From Cohnella cholangitidis (GTDB lineage: Bacteria > Bacillota > Bacilli > Paenibacillales > Paenibacillaceae): DNA of 64,000 bases. The DNA is taken from the NCBI RefSeq assembly GCF_014107495.1, contig NZ_CP041969.1, positions 1,671,001 to 1,735,000 of the forward strand. Reading direction: 5' to 3'. Below the pieces are notes generated by a model, which was given only the letters and a program-made list of their open reading frames with translations, had not been told where the DNA came from and ran no database searches. The stretch's first letter is position 1. Each line of letters starts with the position of its first letter. Below are positions 25,476-35,262 of the stretch, in pieces. A program made the position numbers and the translations under genes.

Positions 25476-28370
25476 ATGTCTGATGACAATGAAAAAATGC
25501 AAGGACTATGGCAGCAGTTTTTCGGTCCTAATCTAGGCTACATCCAAGAGCAATACGATATCTACTTGCAAGACGCAGATTCGGTAAGCCCGCAATACCG
25601 CGAGCTATTCGCTCAATACGGGGCTCCTCCCCGCTCGGAATTCGGGGCAATCGTTCCGGGAACTAAAGATCAACCTCAAGCAAGAGGCGTGTCGGCCGCA
25701 ACGGACACGAATTTGCTGAAGAAAGCAATCGCAGCCGGCCAACTGGCTTGGAATATACGCGCTTTCGGCCATCTTGCCGCGGATATCGATCCTCTCGGCC
25801 TTAGCTTCAAAGCTAGCGCGGAGATGATTGAGCCGGGCACTTACGGGTTAACGGAAGCTGATTTGAAACAATTGCCTCCCGAGTGCATTTGGGAAGACGC
25901 TCCATATACGCTGAATGACGCTTGGGAAGCCGCTCAGAAGCTTCGCGAGGTGTATACGGGACCGATCGCTTTCGAATTCGGTCATGTTCACGTGGAAGAA
26001 GAACGCAAATGGTTGAACCAACGCGCGGAAGCCGTTATTCCGTCTACCAAGATGCTGGTATCGGAAAAGGAAGCTTTGCTTAGAAAATTACTCGAAGCCG
26101 AACAATTCGAGGATTTCCTGCAGCGCACTTTCGTCGGCCAGAAACGTTTTTCCGCCGAAGGGATCGAAGCGCTTGTTCCGCTTGCGGACGAAATCGTGCA
26201 CGAACTCACGAACGACGGAGTACGCCACATTGCCATAGGTATGGCGCATCGCGGTCGCTTGAACGTGCTCGCTCACGTATTAGGCAAGCCTTACGGCAAC
26301 ATTTTCTCGGAGTTCCATCACTCGCCTAACAAAAATCTTATTCCGTCCGAAGGTTCGATCGGCATCAACTACGGCTGGACCGGAGACGTAAAATACCACC
26401 TAGGCGCAAATCGTTCCATTCAATCCGGCGAAACCGCCGAGACCAGAATTACGCTGGCCAACAACCCGAGCCATCTGGAATACGTGAACCCCGTCGTAGG
26501 CGGATTCGCTCGCGCGGCGCAGGAAGATCGCAGCAAACCGGGCTACCCCGTTCAAAACCTGGACTTGGCGGCTTCCATCGTCATCCACGGAGATGCCGCA
26601 TTCTCGGGTGAAGGTATCGTCGCCGAGACGCTTAACTTCAACAACCTGCGCGGCTATACGAGCGGCGGAACGATTCATATCATCGCCAATAACCGGATCG
26701 GATTCACGACGGAAAGCCATGACTCCCGTTCCACGCATTATGCCAGCGACTTGGCCAAAGGCTTCGAGATTCCGATCATTCACGTTAACGCCGACGAGCC
26801 GGAAGCCGTTATCGCGGCAGCTCGCATGGCGAGTGAATACCGTACGCTGTTCAAAAAGGATTTCTTGATCGATCTGGTCGGTTACCGCCGTTACGGCCAT
26901 AACGAGACGGACGATCCGGAAACGACTCAACCGCTCATCTACAAAAAGGTTAGAGCCCATGCGACTGTTAGCCGCCTTTATGCGGACAAACTGGTCAAGG
27001 ACGGGTTCTTATCCGCGGACGCGGCCGAGCAAATCAAGCGCGACGTTCAGAACAAGCTGAAATCCGCTTACGATCAAGTCAAAGGACAAGAGCACAAAGA
27101 TTCCGTGCATCAGTCCCAACCTACCGTTTACGATCCGGCAGAAGCCAAACCGGCTACTTCCGTTCCGATGGAAAAGCTGCGCAGCATCAACAAAAACCTG
27201 CTCAAATGGCCGGAGACGTTCAAAGTATACGGCAAACTGCAGCGTATTCTCGAACGTCGCGCCGACGCGCTTAACGACGGCGAGAAGGTAGACTGGAGCC
27301 ACGCGGAGACGCTCGCTTTCGCTTCGATTCTGGCCGACGGTACGCCAATGAGGCTGAGCGGACAAGACGTGGAGAGAGCAACCTTCGCTCACCGGAATTT
27401 GGTGCTTCACGATTCCGAGACGGGCGAAACGTTCTGCCCGCTTCACGAGTTGCCGGAAGCGAATGCTTCCTTCGCCATTCACAACAGCCCGTTATCCGAA
27501 GCCGGCGTGCTCGGCTTGGAATACGGCTATAACGTATACGCTCCCGAGACTATGGTCATCTGGGAAGCTCAATTCGGCGATTTCATGAACGCCGCTCAAG
27601 TCATCATCGACCAATTTATTTCCGCCGGCAAATCCAAATGGTCGCAGCGCTCCGGTTTGGTCATGCTGCTTCCGCACGGATACGAAGGTCAAGGACCCGA
27701 GCACTCCAGCGCGAGAATGGAAAGATTCCTGCAGCTATCCGGGGAAGAAAACTGGACCGTCGCTTATTTGTCCAGCGCGGCGCAATATTTCCATCTGCTT
27801 CGTCGCCAAGCGTCCATCGTGAACACGAAAGACGCTCGTCCTCTAGTCCTAATGGCGCCTAAAAGCATGATCCGTAATCCTTATGTCGCTTCACCGGCTT
27901 CCTTGCTAAGCGAAGGTTCGTTCCAAACCGTACTGGAACAACCGGGACTGGGACAAAATCCTGCTCGCGTGGAAAGACTTGTATTGTGCACCGGTAAAGT
28001 AGCGATTGACTTGGCGGAAGAATTGGACAAAACGGCCGACGTTAACCGCGATTGGCTGCACATCGTCCGCGTCGAACAGCTCTATCCGTTCCCGAAACAA
28101 GAACTCAAAGCGATCATCGACCGCTTCCCTAACCTCACCGAAGTTCTGTGGGTTCAGGAAGAGCCGAAAAATATGGGCGCATGGAGTTACGTGGAGCCTC
28201 GCATTCGCGAGCTAGTCGAAACGGCGAAAACGTCCGTCGGTTACAACGGACGCCCTAAACGCTCCAGCCCAGCGAGCGGTTATCAGCAAATTCACGCTTT
28301 CGAGCAGCAATTCATTATCAATCAAGCTTTGCTTCAGAAAAAGAAATCCGCAGTTAAATCCGGGAGGTAA
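25476..28370 (+). CDS. odhA: 2-oxoglutarate dehydrogenase E1 component
   Basis: I start at the ATG at 25476 ([19 protein letters not shown]), preceded by AGAGGGA. Two upstream ATGs at 25446 and 25455 are less well placed. The protein is about 964 residues, the full size for this thiamine-diphosphate enzyme. The N-terminal [13 protein letters not shown] region, the central [20 protein letters not shown] with GDVKYHLG, the [17 protein letters not shown] thiamine-binding block, and the transketolase-like half with [21 protein letters not shown] and [14 protein letters not shown] all match SucA/OdhA. It decarboxylates 2-oxoglutarate in the TCA cycle. odhB follows 5 bases later. Confidence 0.96.
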   Translation: MSDDNEKMQGLWQQFFGPNLGYIQEQYDIYLQDADSVSPQYRELFAQYGAPPRSEFGAIVPGTKDQPQARGVSAATDTNLLKKAIAAGQLAWNIRAFGHLAADIDPLGLSFKASAEMIEPGTYGLTEADLKQLPPECIWEDAPYTLNDAWEAAQKLREVYTGPIAFEFGHVHVEEERKWLNQRAEAVIPSTKMLVSEKEALLRKLLEAEQFEDFLQRTFVGQKRFSAEGIEALVPLADEIVHELTNDGVRHIAIGMAHRGRLNVLAHVLGKPYGNIFSEFHHSPNKNLIPSEGSIGINYGWTGDVKYHLGANRSIQSGETAETRITLANNPSHLEYVNPVVGGFARAAQEDRSKPGYPVQNLDLAASIVIHGDAAFSGEGIVAETLNFNNLRGYTSGGTIHIIANNRIGFTTESHDSRSTHYASDLAKGFEIPIIHVNADEPEAVIAAARMASEYRTLFKKDFLIDLVGYRRYGHNETDDPETTQPLIYKKVRAHATVSRLYADKLVKDGFLSADAAEQIKRDVQNKLKSAYDQVKGQEHKDSVHQSQPTVYDPAEAKPATSVPMEKLRSINKNLLKWPETFKVYGKLQRILERRADALNDGEKVDWSHAETLAFASILADGTPMRLSGQDVERATFAHRNLVLHDSETGETFCPLHELPEANASFAIHNSPLSEAGVLGLEYGYNVYAPETMVIWEAQFGDFMNAAQVIIDQFISAGKSKWSQRSGLVMLLPHGYEGQGPEHSSARMERFLQLSGEENWTVAYLSSAAQYFHLLRRQASIVNTKDARPLVLMAPKSMIRNPYVASPASLLSEGSFQTVLEQPGLGQNPARVERLVLCTGKVAIDLAEELDKTADVNRDWLHIVRVEQLYPFPKQELKAIIDRFPNLTEVLWVQEEPKNMGAWSYVEPRIRELVETAKTSVGYNGRPKRSSPASGYQQIHAFEQQFIINQALLQKKKSAVKSGR

Positions 28371-28375
28371 CAGCA

Positions 28376-29632
28376 ATGCATGACATTATAGTACCAGCAA
28401 TGGGCGAATCCATTACGGAAGGCACGGTTTCGAAATGGATCGTCAAAGTCGGAGACAGCGTCAAACAAGGCGACCTCTTATTGGAATTGGAAACGGACAA
28501 AGTAAACCTGGAAATCAGCGCGGAACAAGACGGCGTAGTGACCGAGATTCTGGCAAGCGAAGGCGATACGGTTAAAATCGGCGAAGCGGTCGGCAGAATC
28601 GGCGCGGCCGGCCAAGCGGCTGCTCCTGCAGTTCCTGCGACTCCCGTGGTTAGCGCGCCTGTTGCTCCTGCGGCGGCTCCGGCTCCGGTTGCAGCTCCGG
28701 CTCAACCTGCGGCAGTTGCTTCCAGCGGCAACGATACGTTGGCAACGCCTGCTGCACGCAAGCTGGCACGGGAAAAAGGAATCGATCTTAGCACGCTGCC
28801 CGCGCGCGATCCGATCGGTCGCATTCACGCCAACGATGTCGCTTCCGCCGGAACGGTTGCTCCAAGCGCTCCCGCTGCGCAAGCGGCGCCTAAAGCGGCC
28901 GCGGTCGACAAACCGACGTCCAACGCCAACAAACCGGAAGAGCGCAAGCGGATGTCCCGCCGCCGTCTAACGATCGCGAAACGGTTAGTAGAAGCGCAAC
29001 AAACCGCGGCTATGCTCACGACTTTCAACGAAGTCGACATGACTGCCATTCTCGAAGTTCGTAAACGCCGCAAGGACTCCTTCAAAGAAAAACACGATGT
29101 CGGCTTGGGCTTCATGTCCTTCTTCACCAAAGCCGTCGTTGGCGCTTTGAAGGCATTCCCTCACCTGAACGCCGAAATTAACGGCGAAGACATCATCGTC
29201 AAAAAATATTACGACATCGGCATCGCGGTTTCCGCGAAAGAAGGCCTAGTCGTTCCTGTCCTTCGCGAAGCGGACCGCCTCGGATTCGCCGAGATCGAGC
29301 GCACGATCGTTCAATTGGCCGGTAAAGCCCGCAACAATACGCTGGAATTGTCCGAGCTTCAAGGCGGAACGTTCACGATCACGAACGGCGGCGTATTCGG
29401 CTCCTTGCTGTCGACTCCGATCTTGAATGCGCCGCAAGTAGGTATTCTCGGCATGCACAAAATCCAGCTTCGTCCGGTCGCCATCGACGCCGAGCGCATG
29501 GAAAACCGTCCGATGATGTACATCGCCCTCTCCTACGACCACAGAATCGTAGACGGAGCGGAAGCGGTACAATTCCTCGTCAAAGTCAAAGAAATGCTCG
29601 AAGATCCGGAAACTCTGCTTCTTGAGGGTTAA
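28376..29632 (+). CDS. odhB: Dihydrolipoyllysine-residue succinyltransferase (E2 of 2-oxoglutarate dehydrogenase)
   Basis: 418 residues in the standard order. The lipoyl domain (1-75) has [12 protein letters not shown] with the lipoylated Lys. An Ala/Pro-rich linker follows, then a peripheral-subunit binding domain ([32 protein letters not shown]) and a catalytic domain with the active-site block [23 protein letters not shown] lies before the ATG. E2 transfers the succinyl group to CoA and forms the core of the complex. The E3 lipoamide dehydrogenase is not in the operon and must come from another locus. Confidence 0.96.
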   Translation: MHDIIVPAMGESITEGTVSKWIVKVGDSVKQGDLLLELETDKVNLEISAEQDGVVTEILASEGDTVKIGEAVGRIGAAGQAAAPAVPATPVVSAPVAPAAAPAPVAAPAQPAAVASSGNDTLATPAARKLAREKGIDLSTLPARDPIGRIHANDVASAGTVAPSAPAAQAAPKAAAVDKPTSNANKPEERKRMSRRRLTIAKRLVEAQQTAAMLTTFNEVDMTAILEVRKRRKDSFKEKHDVGLGFMSFFTKAVVGALKAFPHLNAEINGEDIIVKKYYDIGIAVSAKEGLVVPVLREADRLGFAEIERTIVQLAGKARNNTLELSELQGGTFTITNGGVFGSLLSTPILNAPQVGILGMHKIQLRPVAIDAERMENRPMMYIALSYDHRIVDGAEAVQFLVKVKEMLEDPETLLLEG

Positions 29633-29644
29633 TAGCCGAATGTC

Positions 29645-29679
29645 AAAACCCTCTTCGCCATCGTGGCGAAGAGGGTTTT
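29645..29679 (+). terminator. Terminator of odhAB
   Basis: A 16-bp stem, AAAACCCTCTTCGCCA (29645-29660) with TGGCGAAGAGGGTTTT (29664-29679), is followed by T residues. Confidence 0.92.
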
Positions 29680-29717
29680 TTTCGTGTTGGTGAGGCAGCA
29701 ACAGAACCGATAATCAT

Positions 29718-29900
29718 AAGTGTAAAACATACGTTTAGTCGGGGTTAATTTCACTTACTGAAGTAACTAAATGTAAAACCTGCAACTAATTTAGCCTCAT
29801 CTTTTATTCGAATGAAATTTCTCATCAACTAGCTGTATGATTTACATTTAGATTGAGGAAGCAGGCGATTTCAATGAAACTACGTGTAGATTTTACACTT
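29718..29900. repeat. Symmetric array of four TAARTGTAAAA boxes with 50-51 bp spacing
   Basis: AAGTGTAAAA occurs at 29718-29727 and AAATGTAAAA at 29769-29778, 51 bases apart. Their reverse complements occur at 29841-29850 (TTTACATTTA) and 29891-29900 (TTTTACACTT), 50 bases apart. The two pairs face each other around a near-palindrome TTTTATTCGAATGAAA centred at 29809. Parts of the units between boxes are also similar. There is no gene in the 290 bases between odhB and the CotH-like gene, so this is a non-coding repeat, probably one of an interspersed family. Confidence 0.6.
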
Positions 29901-29968
29901 AGATCGCTGATTGAAGTAAAAATCGACGAAAGGTGAAGAGAGACGGATCTCATCATCACCATTTCGCG

Positions 29969-31993
29969 TTATAGCCGTTTCCGTTTGTACAACATAACGA
30001 ATAGTCCAGCTAGGATGAGTATGACTAATGAGATTGCCGTAGTGGTAGCGACTTTGTAGCTGCCTTGCGTTTCCGTGCCTGGCGCGCCACCCATTCCGCC
30101 CATGCCCGGCATTCCTCCTTGACCCCGATCGAATCCGCCGCCGAACCCTCCCGGGAACCCTCCGCCAAATCCGCCTCCACCTTGTATTTCCGGCATTTGT
30201 CCGTTCTGCGCCTGTCCATCCGGCGCTTGGCCGTTCTGCGCCTGTCCGTCGGGCATTTGACCGTTCGGCACCTGTCCGTTGGGCATTTGTCCGTTCTGCG
30301 CCTGTCCATCCGGCGCTTGGCCGTTCTGCACCTGTCCGTCGGGCATTTGTCCGTTCTGCGCCTGTTCGTTCGGCGCCTGGCCGTTCTCCGATTGGTTAGT
30401 TTGCCCGTCTCCTTGCCCCTCGCCAGCAGCAGCCGAACCGTTGTTCTCGATAGCCGCGAGCACAATGTCTTCCTGCGTCTGAGCGCTTAGCGTAGCCGGA
30501 ACTTCATTGGCCTGCCCATCTTCCTGCTGCGATTGGACTCCGCCTTGTCGATTCTGCCCGTTCTCCGGCAGAGTTCTTCCGGCTCCATTATCCCCGAAAC
30601 CGCCAAATCCGCCTCTTCCGCCTCCGCCAAATCCGCCGCCCATACCGCCGCCGCTGCCGCTTCCGTCTCCGGACGACGCGATCGAGCCGTCTAGCTGACC
30701 GGCCACGTTGGCTACCCGGCTAGACGTAAACGAAACCAGCTGCGGCACCGCGCTTTCATATTGCTCATACGTGTAGAAAGGCCGCGGGTCTTGTTTGACG
30801 TACGGAGAGATGAGCTCCTTGATCTCGGTAACCCGAGCGGCAAAAGTATCGTCCGCCAAATATCCGTCGATCATGCTTTGAATGATCTCATGGTACTTCG
30901 CCTTATACTCCTCGACCGCCAATAGCTTAGAAACTAGCGGCCGTTCCGCCACCGCTCCCTGCGTCGGCTCGTCGATCATCACCTGCGAACTGCTTCCCAT
31001 GCCGCCGAACGCCATATTGTAGTCCCACGGCAATACCGAAAATATCCCGTCATCCTCGTACAAATAATAATTTTGCTTATTGGAGCCTAAGTAGCTGTCC
31101 ATATTAACCGTTACGGCGTTCAACGCGATATACTTCAACGACTCTTCGACGTCCAGAACTTTTTCATAATCGGAGCCATTGTTTAATTCGTCCAGCATAT
31201 CGAGCAAAATATCGTCGTTCGAGGACTTCGACTTCCGGGCCAGTGCTCCATAAGAATCCAGATCATCGCCTTGCCATAGCAGGTCGCCGCCGTTGGAATT
31301 GTTCGAGCCCGTAGCGCCAGCCATCCCGCCTCCGGCATTCGGGCCTCCTCCTCCCATGCCGAATTCCGCTTTGTACAACGCTCCGTAAGAATTTCCGAAG
31401 TGGCGTTCCAAATACGCATCGCCGATCTGTTCAATCGCCAGATAGAAGCCCCATAGCTCTCCGTTCACGTACACATTGACGTAAGAGTATTCCGGAGTAG
31501 GCAACCCCATCGTCTCCGCGAGCTCGTAAGTCAGAAATTCCCGCATGTACGTCGTGTCGCTGTAGTTGTTGTTCAGATTAATTTTGCTGATTCCGAACAG
31601 CGTTTGGCTGGAAATATACTCATCGAAGCTGAGCTTAAAGCTGTATCGGTCCGAGTCGGAGGATACGACGCTTCGCAAAGACAGATTTCCTTTCGTCCGA
31701 ATTCCGATGTTGTCCATCTTAATGCCGTTGTACTCGACGGATGCCATTTTCAGTTCTTCCGCGGATGCGTTGTCGAGCATGTCCTGAAAGTCATCCTCGT
31801 CGACCGTGATTTTCACGTCCACGACTTTATCCTTCGGAAACACCTGCTGCTCGATTTTTTCCGTCGTTTCCGTTAGGGAAGCCGCCTGAGTCACCGCTCC
31901 GTTGTCAGATGCGCTTAAATCCCAGATCAGGCTGCTGGCCAATGCCAAAGCAAAGAATCCGACAAGGAGGGGAAACGATTTGCGCGATCTCAT
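29969..31993 (-). CDS. CotH kinase family protein, secreted and membrane-anchored, with repetitive C-terminal region
   Basis: 674 residues. The signal peptide (about 1-27) leads into a CotH kinase domain (about 55-430). It shows IGIRTKGNLSLRS, RYSFKLSFDEY, LFGISKINLNNNYSDTTYMRE, YSYVNVYVNGELWGFYLAIEQ, GALYKAEFG and NMDSYLGSNKQNYYLYEDDG, then LPWDYNMAFGGMG. The Lys, Asp and WD motifs correspond to the atypical kinase active site described for CotH. The region from 440 on is Gly-rich, then has NGQ/DGQ repeats and GGFGGG stretches, and ends in a membrane helix (TTAISLVILILAGLFVMLY) with a KRKRL tail. The kinase domain should therefore face outside. It is third in an operon after VTC and DUF4956 genes. 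Confidence 0.9.
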   Translation of the reverse strand: MRSRKSFPLLVGFFALALASSLIWDLSASDNGAVTQAASLTETTEKIEQQVFPKDKVVDVKITVDEDDFQDMLDNASAEELKMASVEYNGIKMDNIGIRTKGNLSLRSVVSSDSDRYSFKLSFDEYISSQTLFGISKINLNNNYSDTTYMREFLTYELAETMGLPTPEYSYVNVYVNGELWGFYLAIEQIGDAYLERHFGNSYGALYKAEFGMGGGGPNAGGGMAGATGSNNSNGGDLLWQGDDLDSYGALARKSKSSNDDILLDMLDELNNGSDYEKVLDVEESLKYIALNAVTVNMDSYLGSNKQNYYLYEDDGIFSVLPWDYNMAFGGMGSSSQVMIDEPTQGAVAERPLVSKLLAVEEYKAKYHEIIQSMIDGYLADDTFAARVTEIKELISPYVKQDPRPFYTYEQYESAVPQLVSFTSSRVANVAGQLDGSIASSGDGSGSGGGMGGGFGGGGRGGFGGFGDNGAGRTLPENGQNRQGGVQSQQEDGQANEVPATLSAQTQEDIVLAAIENNGSAAAGEGQGDGQTNQSENGQAPNEQAQNGQMPDGQVQNGQAPDGQAQNGQMPNGQVPNGQMPDGQAQNGQAPDGQAQNGQMPEIQGGGGFGGGFPGGFGGGFDRGQGGMPGMGGMGGAPGTETQGSYKVATTTAISLVILILAGLFVMLYKRKRL
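30182..30380 (-). repeat. 15/30-bp repeats inside the CotH-like gene (NGQ-DGQ peptide repeat)
   Basis: A run of pentapeptide units (NGQAP, DGQAQ, NGQMP, DGQVQ and variants) is encoded by nearly identical 15-bp units with a 30-bp higher period. Such tracts change length by slippage. The encoded segment is a flexible hydrophilic stalk between the kinase domain and the C-terminal membrane anchor. Confidence 0.85.
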
Positions 31994-32007
31994 GTCCTCG
32001 CCTCCTG

Positions 32008-32721
32008 TTATTGGGATACGTAATCGCCGCTGTAGCTAATAAGAACGGCGTTCTTCACTCCGCTCAGCTCCGTAATTTGGTTCACGAACCGGGTTTCTTG
32101 CCCGTTCAGCCTAACTTCTACCGTCATTTCCACGTTGTCGTTCGTTACCGTTTTTTGCTTGACGTTATATCGTTTGACCAGAGTATTCAGTTGTTTCATA
32201 ATCGCTTGTTCGCTTGCATCGCCGTCGCAGTTAACGACCATCAGATAAGGCGTTTCGAACGTAGCTTTTTTGACGAACACGAACAAAACCAAACCCACGA
32301 TCACCGAACCGATAATCGCCAACGAGTAAAATCCCGCACCGGTGACGATACCCGCGGCTGCCGCCCAGAACAGGAAAATGAGATCCGTCGGATCCTTGAT
32401 CGGCGTTCTGAACCGCACGATACTGAGCGCGCCGACCATGCCGAGAGACAACACGAGGTTCGAGTTGATCGCGATAATGACCATGGAAGTAATCAATGTC
32501 ATGCCGATCAGCGAAACGTTGAAGCTTTTGGAGTATAAAATGCCGCTGAAAATCCGCTTATAAAGGATGTAGATGAACAGTCCGACGAAAAAGGAAATCA
32601 TTAATGTAATGATAATTTTAGTGATGTCGATGTCCGACGAGAAATTTTCCAGCACCGATTTTTTGATCACGTCGGTGAACGTTGTCTTCGCCTCTGCCGC
32701 CGTTGTCGTATTCGTATCCAT
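32008..32721 (-). CDS. DUF4956 domain-containing membrane protein
   Basis: 237 residues. After a polar 35-residue N-terminus come membrane helices at about 40-60, 75-110 and 120-150. The family hallmark NLVLSLGMVGALSIVRFRTPIKDPTDL lies between them, and a soluble C-terminal domain of about 85 residues follows (PYLMVVNCDGDASEQAIMKQL). DUF4956 is nearly always encoded next to a VTC-domain protein and often CotH, as here, but its role is unknown. A channel or scaffold for the product of the VTC enzyme is a reasonable guess. The VTC stop at 32723 and this ATG at 32721 nearly touch, so they are tightly coupled. Confidence 0.88.
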   Translation of the reverse strand: MDTNTTTAAEAKTTFTDVIKKSVLENFSSDIDITKIIITLMISFFVGLFIYILYKRIFSGILYSKSFNVSLIGMTLITSMVIIAINSNLVLSLGMVGALSIVRFRTPIKDPTDLIFLFWAAAAGIVTGAGFYSLAIIGSVIVGLVLFVFVKKATFETPYLMVVNCDGDASEQAIMKQLNTLVKRYNVKQKTVTNDNVEMTVEVRLNGQETRFVNQITELSGVKNAVLISYSGDYVSQ

Positions 32722-32722
32722 T

Positions 32723-33436
32723 TTATTGGTCCTCCCAGGAATTGAATTTAATGAGTTTTTTGCATAACACGTATTTCGAGTTCGATTGTCGGACGAGTCC
32801 GCCCGTCTGGATCGCGGTTCGCACGTATTCCGGCAAATACTCGTCGAATTTCACTTCGAACACGGTAATGTCGTCGTCGAACGCGTTGATCATGCTGAGA
32901 TGGGGGTCGAAAATATCGACCCGGTTCAGTCCGGTCTTCAGCTGCTTGTCGAAAGTGATCCGGACGTTGCCCGCGCCGCATACGTAAGCTTCCCGCACGT
33001 AGTCCACGATGACCTTCGGCCTCAGCAGTTTGTTTTTCATCTGGTAATACATTTCCGCAAGCAGAGGTTTGGCCGGATCGTTCAGACATTCGTAGTCGCC
33101 GGCTAAGATGGAGTCGTACATCTCCCTCGTCAACGGCTCCTTCACCTTCGAGATGTAATCGTTGAACTTGATTTTTTTCTCCAGGTGAATGACTTTGTCG
33201 GAACGGTTATAAATTCTGATCCGGTACTTCTCGCGGTCCCGGACTCCGGCTAGCTTCTCGTGAAGCGCCTTGTTGTCAATATCGTCGAAGTACAAGCTTC
33301 GGATATGGTAGTCCCCCGCAGCTCCAGCGTGCTTGTCCAACCGCAGCAGGTGTCTGAGCTGGCGTTTCATGACTTGATACTGGTATGGGTTCATGTAGTA
33401 CTTAAGCTCGTGTCGGTACTTCAGGTCGGTCCTCAA
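32723..33436 (-). CDS. VTC domain protein (polyphosphate polymerase-like)
   Basis: 237 residues, a single VTC tunnel domain. Conserved basic and acidic residues lining the tunnel are seen in KYRHELKYYM, IRSLYFDD, KYRIRIYN, LEKKIKFNDYISK, PKVIVDYVREAYV, VRITFDKQL and VFEVKFDEYLPEYV. In yeast Vtc4 this fold makes polyphosphate from ATP at the inner face of the membrane. Bacterial single-domain relatives lack the SPX sensor and are inferred to act on polyphosphate or another triphosphate. It is the first gene of the VTC-DUF4956-CotH operon. AGAGGTG precedes the start. Confidence 0.9.
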   Translation of the reverse strand: MRTDLKYRHELKYYMNPYQYQVMKRQLRHLLRLDKHAGAAGDYHIRSLYFDDIDNKALHEKLAGVRDREKYRIRIYNRSDKVIHLEKKIKFNDYISKVKEPLTREMYDSILAGDYECLNDPAKPLLAEMYYQMKNKLLRPKVIVDYVREAYVCGAGNVRITFDKQLKTGLNRVDIFDPHLSMINAFDDDITVFEVKFDEYLPEYVRTAIQTGGLVRQSNSKYVLCKKLIKFNSWEDQ

Positions 33437-33577
33437 TGTTTTGCACCTCTTTTCTGATCTTCGTTACAAGTGAAACTTTACATTGCGTTAATGATTGTCT
33501 GCTTAATATTAAATGAAGCGAAGCTGAAGCCGGGCTGAATGTTTGCTGAAAAGCGGGGGTTGGGGAGCGCAAAAAAC

Positions 33578-33598
33578 ACCGTTGCGACGTTCGCAACG
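33578..33598 (-). terminator. Terminator upstream of the VTC operon
   Basis: On the minus strand CCGTTGCGA and TCGCAACGG form a perfect 9-bp stem followed by GTGTTTTTTG. It would stop transcripts entering from the insertion-sequence region on the right before the VTC operon promoter. Confidence 0.75.
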
Positions 33599-33770
33599 GC
33601 CACTTAGGTCAACGTAAATCCTCATCTTCAGTTCGCTTTTTCATTGCTCAAAGATTCTTCTCTTCTAGCAACGGGTGGAAAGAACAACGATTCGTACCCC
33701 CTCCCAGGTTGGGGACCGTTCAGGCGAATCAATATGCGGTAATCATAAATCGTTTTTTTGTCTTGCACCC

Positions 33771-34010
33771 CATTAGCGGGATTGAGCACCGTTATTTCGG
33801 CAAAAGCCTGTTAAGCTCCCCATTAGCGGAGTTGAGCACCGTTATTTCGGCAAAAAGCCTGTTAAACGGCTTCCGCCGCCCGTATGGGAGTGGTGGAAGC
33901 CGTTTTGTGTCGGCAAAAAGCCTGTTAAGCTCCGCATTAGCGGGGTTGAGCACCGTTATTTCGGCAAAAAGCCTGTTAAGCTCCTTATTAGCGGAGTTGA
34001 GCACCGTTAT
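33771..34010. repeat. 51-bp tandem repeat array with one interrupted unit
   Basis: CATTAGCGG-type unit starts occur at 33771, 33821, 33935 and 33986. The full unit of 51 bp runs ATTAGCGGRRTTGAGCACCG, TTATTTCGGCAAAAAGCCTG, then TTAAGCTCC. The first unit lacks one A (50 bp). The second holds a 63-bp insertion containing a 10-bp hairpin (AACGGCTTCC with GGAAGCCGTT) and a second copy of CGGCAAAAAGCCTGTTAA. Both strands are open across much of it only because the period is a multiple of three, so the 17-residue periodic peptides are not taken as proteins. Confidence 0.8.
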
Positions 34011-34081
34011 AGCATGCCAATAGCACATTTCTGACCATCAAATGGACCTCTGTCAAGAAAGTGGACACCCGTTAAGCGAAG

Positions 34082-34909
34082 TTACCCCAACATCTTGTAG
34101 TACATGGCTTCGAACCGATCCGGCGAAACGTAGCCTAAAGAACCATGAATTCTTTTACGATTATAAAAGAACTCAATATACTCGAACATCTCTTGCTGTG
34201 CTTGGACTTTCGTCCTGAAACGCGTACAGTAAATAAACTCTTTCTTGAGCACGCTATGGAACGATTCGATGCAGGCGTTGTCGTAGCAATTGCCTTTCCG
34301 GCTCATGCTGGCTTTCATTCTGTACTGTTTTAGCCGTTTGCGGTATTCGTCCGAGGCATACTGTGAGCCGCGATCGGAGTGGTGTATTAGCCCTTTTGAG
34401 GGCTTTTGAGCCTTATAAGCTTGGTCCAACGCAGCTAGCACTAAATCCGTCGTCATTCGGTCACCCAACTTCCAGCCCACGATTTTGCGCGTGTAAAGAT
34501 CCATGATGCTTGCCAGATACATGCGCCCTTCGCGGCACGGTACGTAAGTAATGTCCGTTACCCAAACCTTGTTCGGAGCCGTTGTCTTAAAATTCTGATT
34601 CAGTACATTTGGCGCAATAGGGAGCGTGTGATTGGAATCCGTCGTAGTGACACGGAACTTCTTAGAAACGCATGACCGAAGCGCGTTTTCGCTCATGAGC
34701 TTGCCGACCAAACGCTCGGAAACCGTCCATCCTTCATCCCGCAGTAGCTTCGTGATTTTCGGGCTGCCGTAACGTCTTTTGGAATCTAGAAAAAGCCATG
34801 TAATACGCGCCAGTAGTGCCTTACGACGTTTCTGATAGCTATTTTGTTCGGCTTTCTCTTGAACCCAATTGTAGTAGCCGCTCCGCGATACATCTAAAAC
34901 GACGCACAT
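34082..34909 (-). CDS. IS3-family transposase OrfB (integrase catalytic part)
   Basis: 275 residues from an ATG at 34909. The open frame continues upstream without a stop to the OrfA region ([13 protein letters not shown]). The DDE catalytic residues are seen in [24 protein letters not shown] and [14 protein letters not shown], with Lys 7 after the Glu. The HTH_21-type N-terminus [15 protein letters not shown] precedes an rve integrase core. It is normally made as an OrfAB fusion by -1 slippage on A_AAA_AAG. That heptamer lies at 34990-34996 (CTTTTTT on the plus strand), in the right phase. Confidence 0.92.
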   Translation of the reverse strand: MCVVLDVSRSGYYNWVQEKAEQNSYQKRRKALLARITWLFLDSKRRYGSPKITKLLRDEGWTVSERLVGKLMSENALRSCVSKKFRVTTTDSNHTLPIAPNVLNQNFKTTAPNKVWVTDITYVPCREGRMYLASIMDLYTRKIVGWKLGDRMTTDLVLAALDQAYKAQKPSKGLIHHSDRGSQYASDEYRKRLKQYRMKASMSRKGNCYDNACIESFHSVLKKEFIYCTRFRTKVQAQQEMFEYIEFFYNRKRIHGSLGYVSPDRFEAMYYKMLG

Positions 34910-34956
34910 CTTCTCGATTCGAAACTCGGAGCGATGATCTTCAATGAACCGGAACC

Positions 34957-35262
34957 TTAGTTCCTTTCTTTGCTGAAGATGTGCATGGCCTTTTTTAGGA
35001 TGGCGATTTCCTCCTTGAGGTCTTCGATCTGGCGCTCTTGCTCTAGAAGCTGCTCATCCTTCTGGCGGATTGTCTCGCGATCTACCAGCGGCTCGTTCTC
35101 GAACTTGCGGTACTTCGCCATCCACTGATGCAATGTGCCTACCGGTACATTCAGTTCCTCTGCAATTTGAGGTATTGTCTTCGTTTGTTCCTGAATGTAC
35201 TTGACTGCTTGTTCCTTAAATTCGTCGCTGTAACGTTGTCTATGCTCACCCATGCCGGACAC
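34957..35262 (-). CDS. IS3-family transposase OrfA (helix-turn-helix part)
   Basis: 101 residues. An HTH_Tnp_1 domain ([41 protein letters not shown]) is followed by a leucine-zipper-like coiled coil ([26 protein letters not shown]). It binds the terminal repeats and, fused to OrfB by frameshifting near its end (AILKK), forms the full transposase. It reads leftward with its promoter near the right end of the element. Confidence 0.92.
   Translation of the reverse strand: MSGMGEHRQRYSDEFKEQAVKYIQEQTKTIPQIAEELNVPVGTLHQWMAKYRKFENEPLVDRETIRQKDEQLLEQERQIEDLKEEIAILKKAMHIFSKERN

Noticed and set aside
33771..34010. Possible CRISPR array.
   Set aside because: The units are contiguous 51-bp repeats without variable spacers, and no cas gene is in the window.
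33709..34023. Plus- and minus-strand open frames across the 51-bp repeat array with 17-residue periodic peptides.
   Set aside because: They exist only because the repeat length is a multiple of three. There is no ribosome site, and both strands are equally open.
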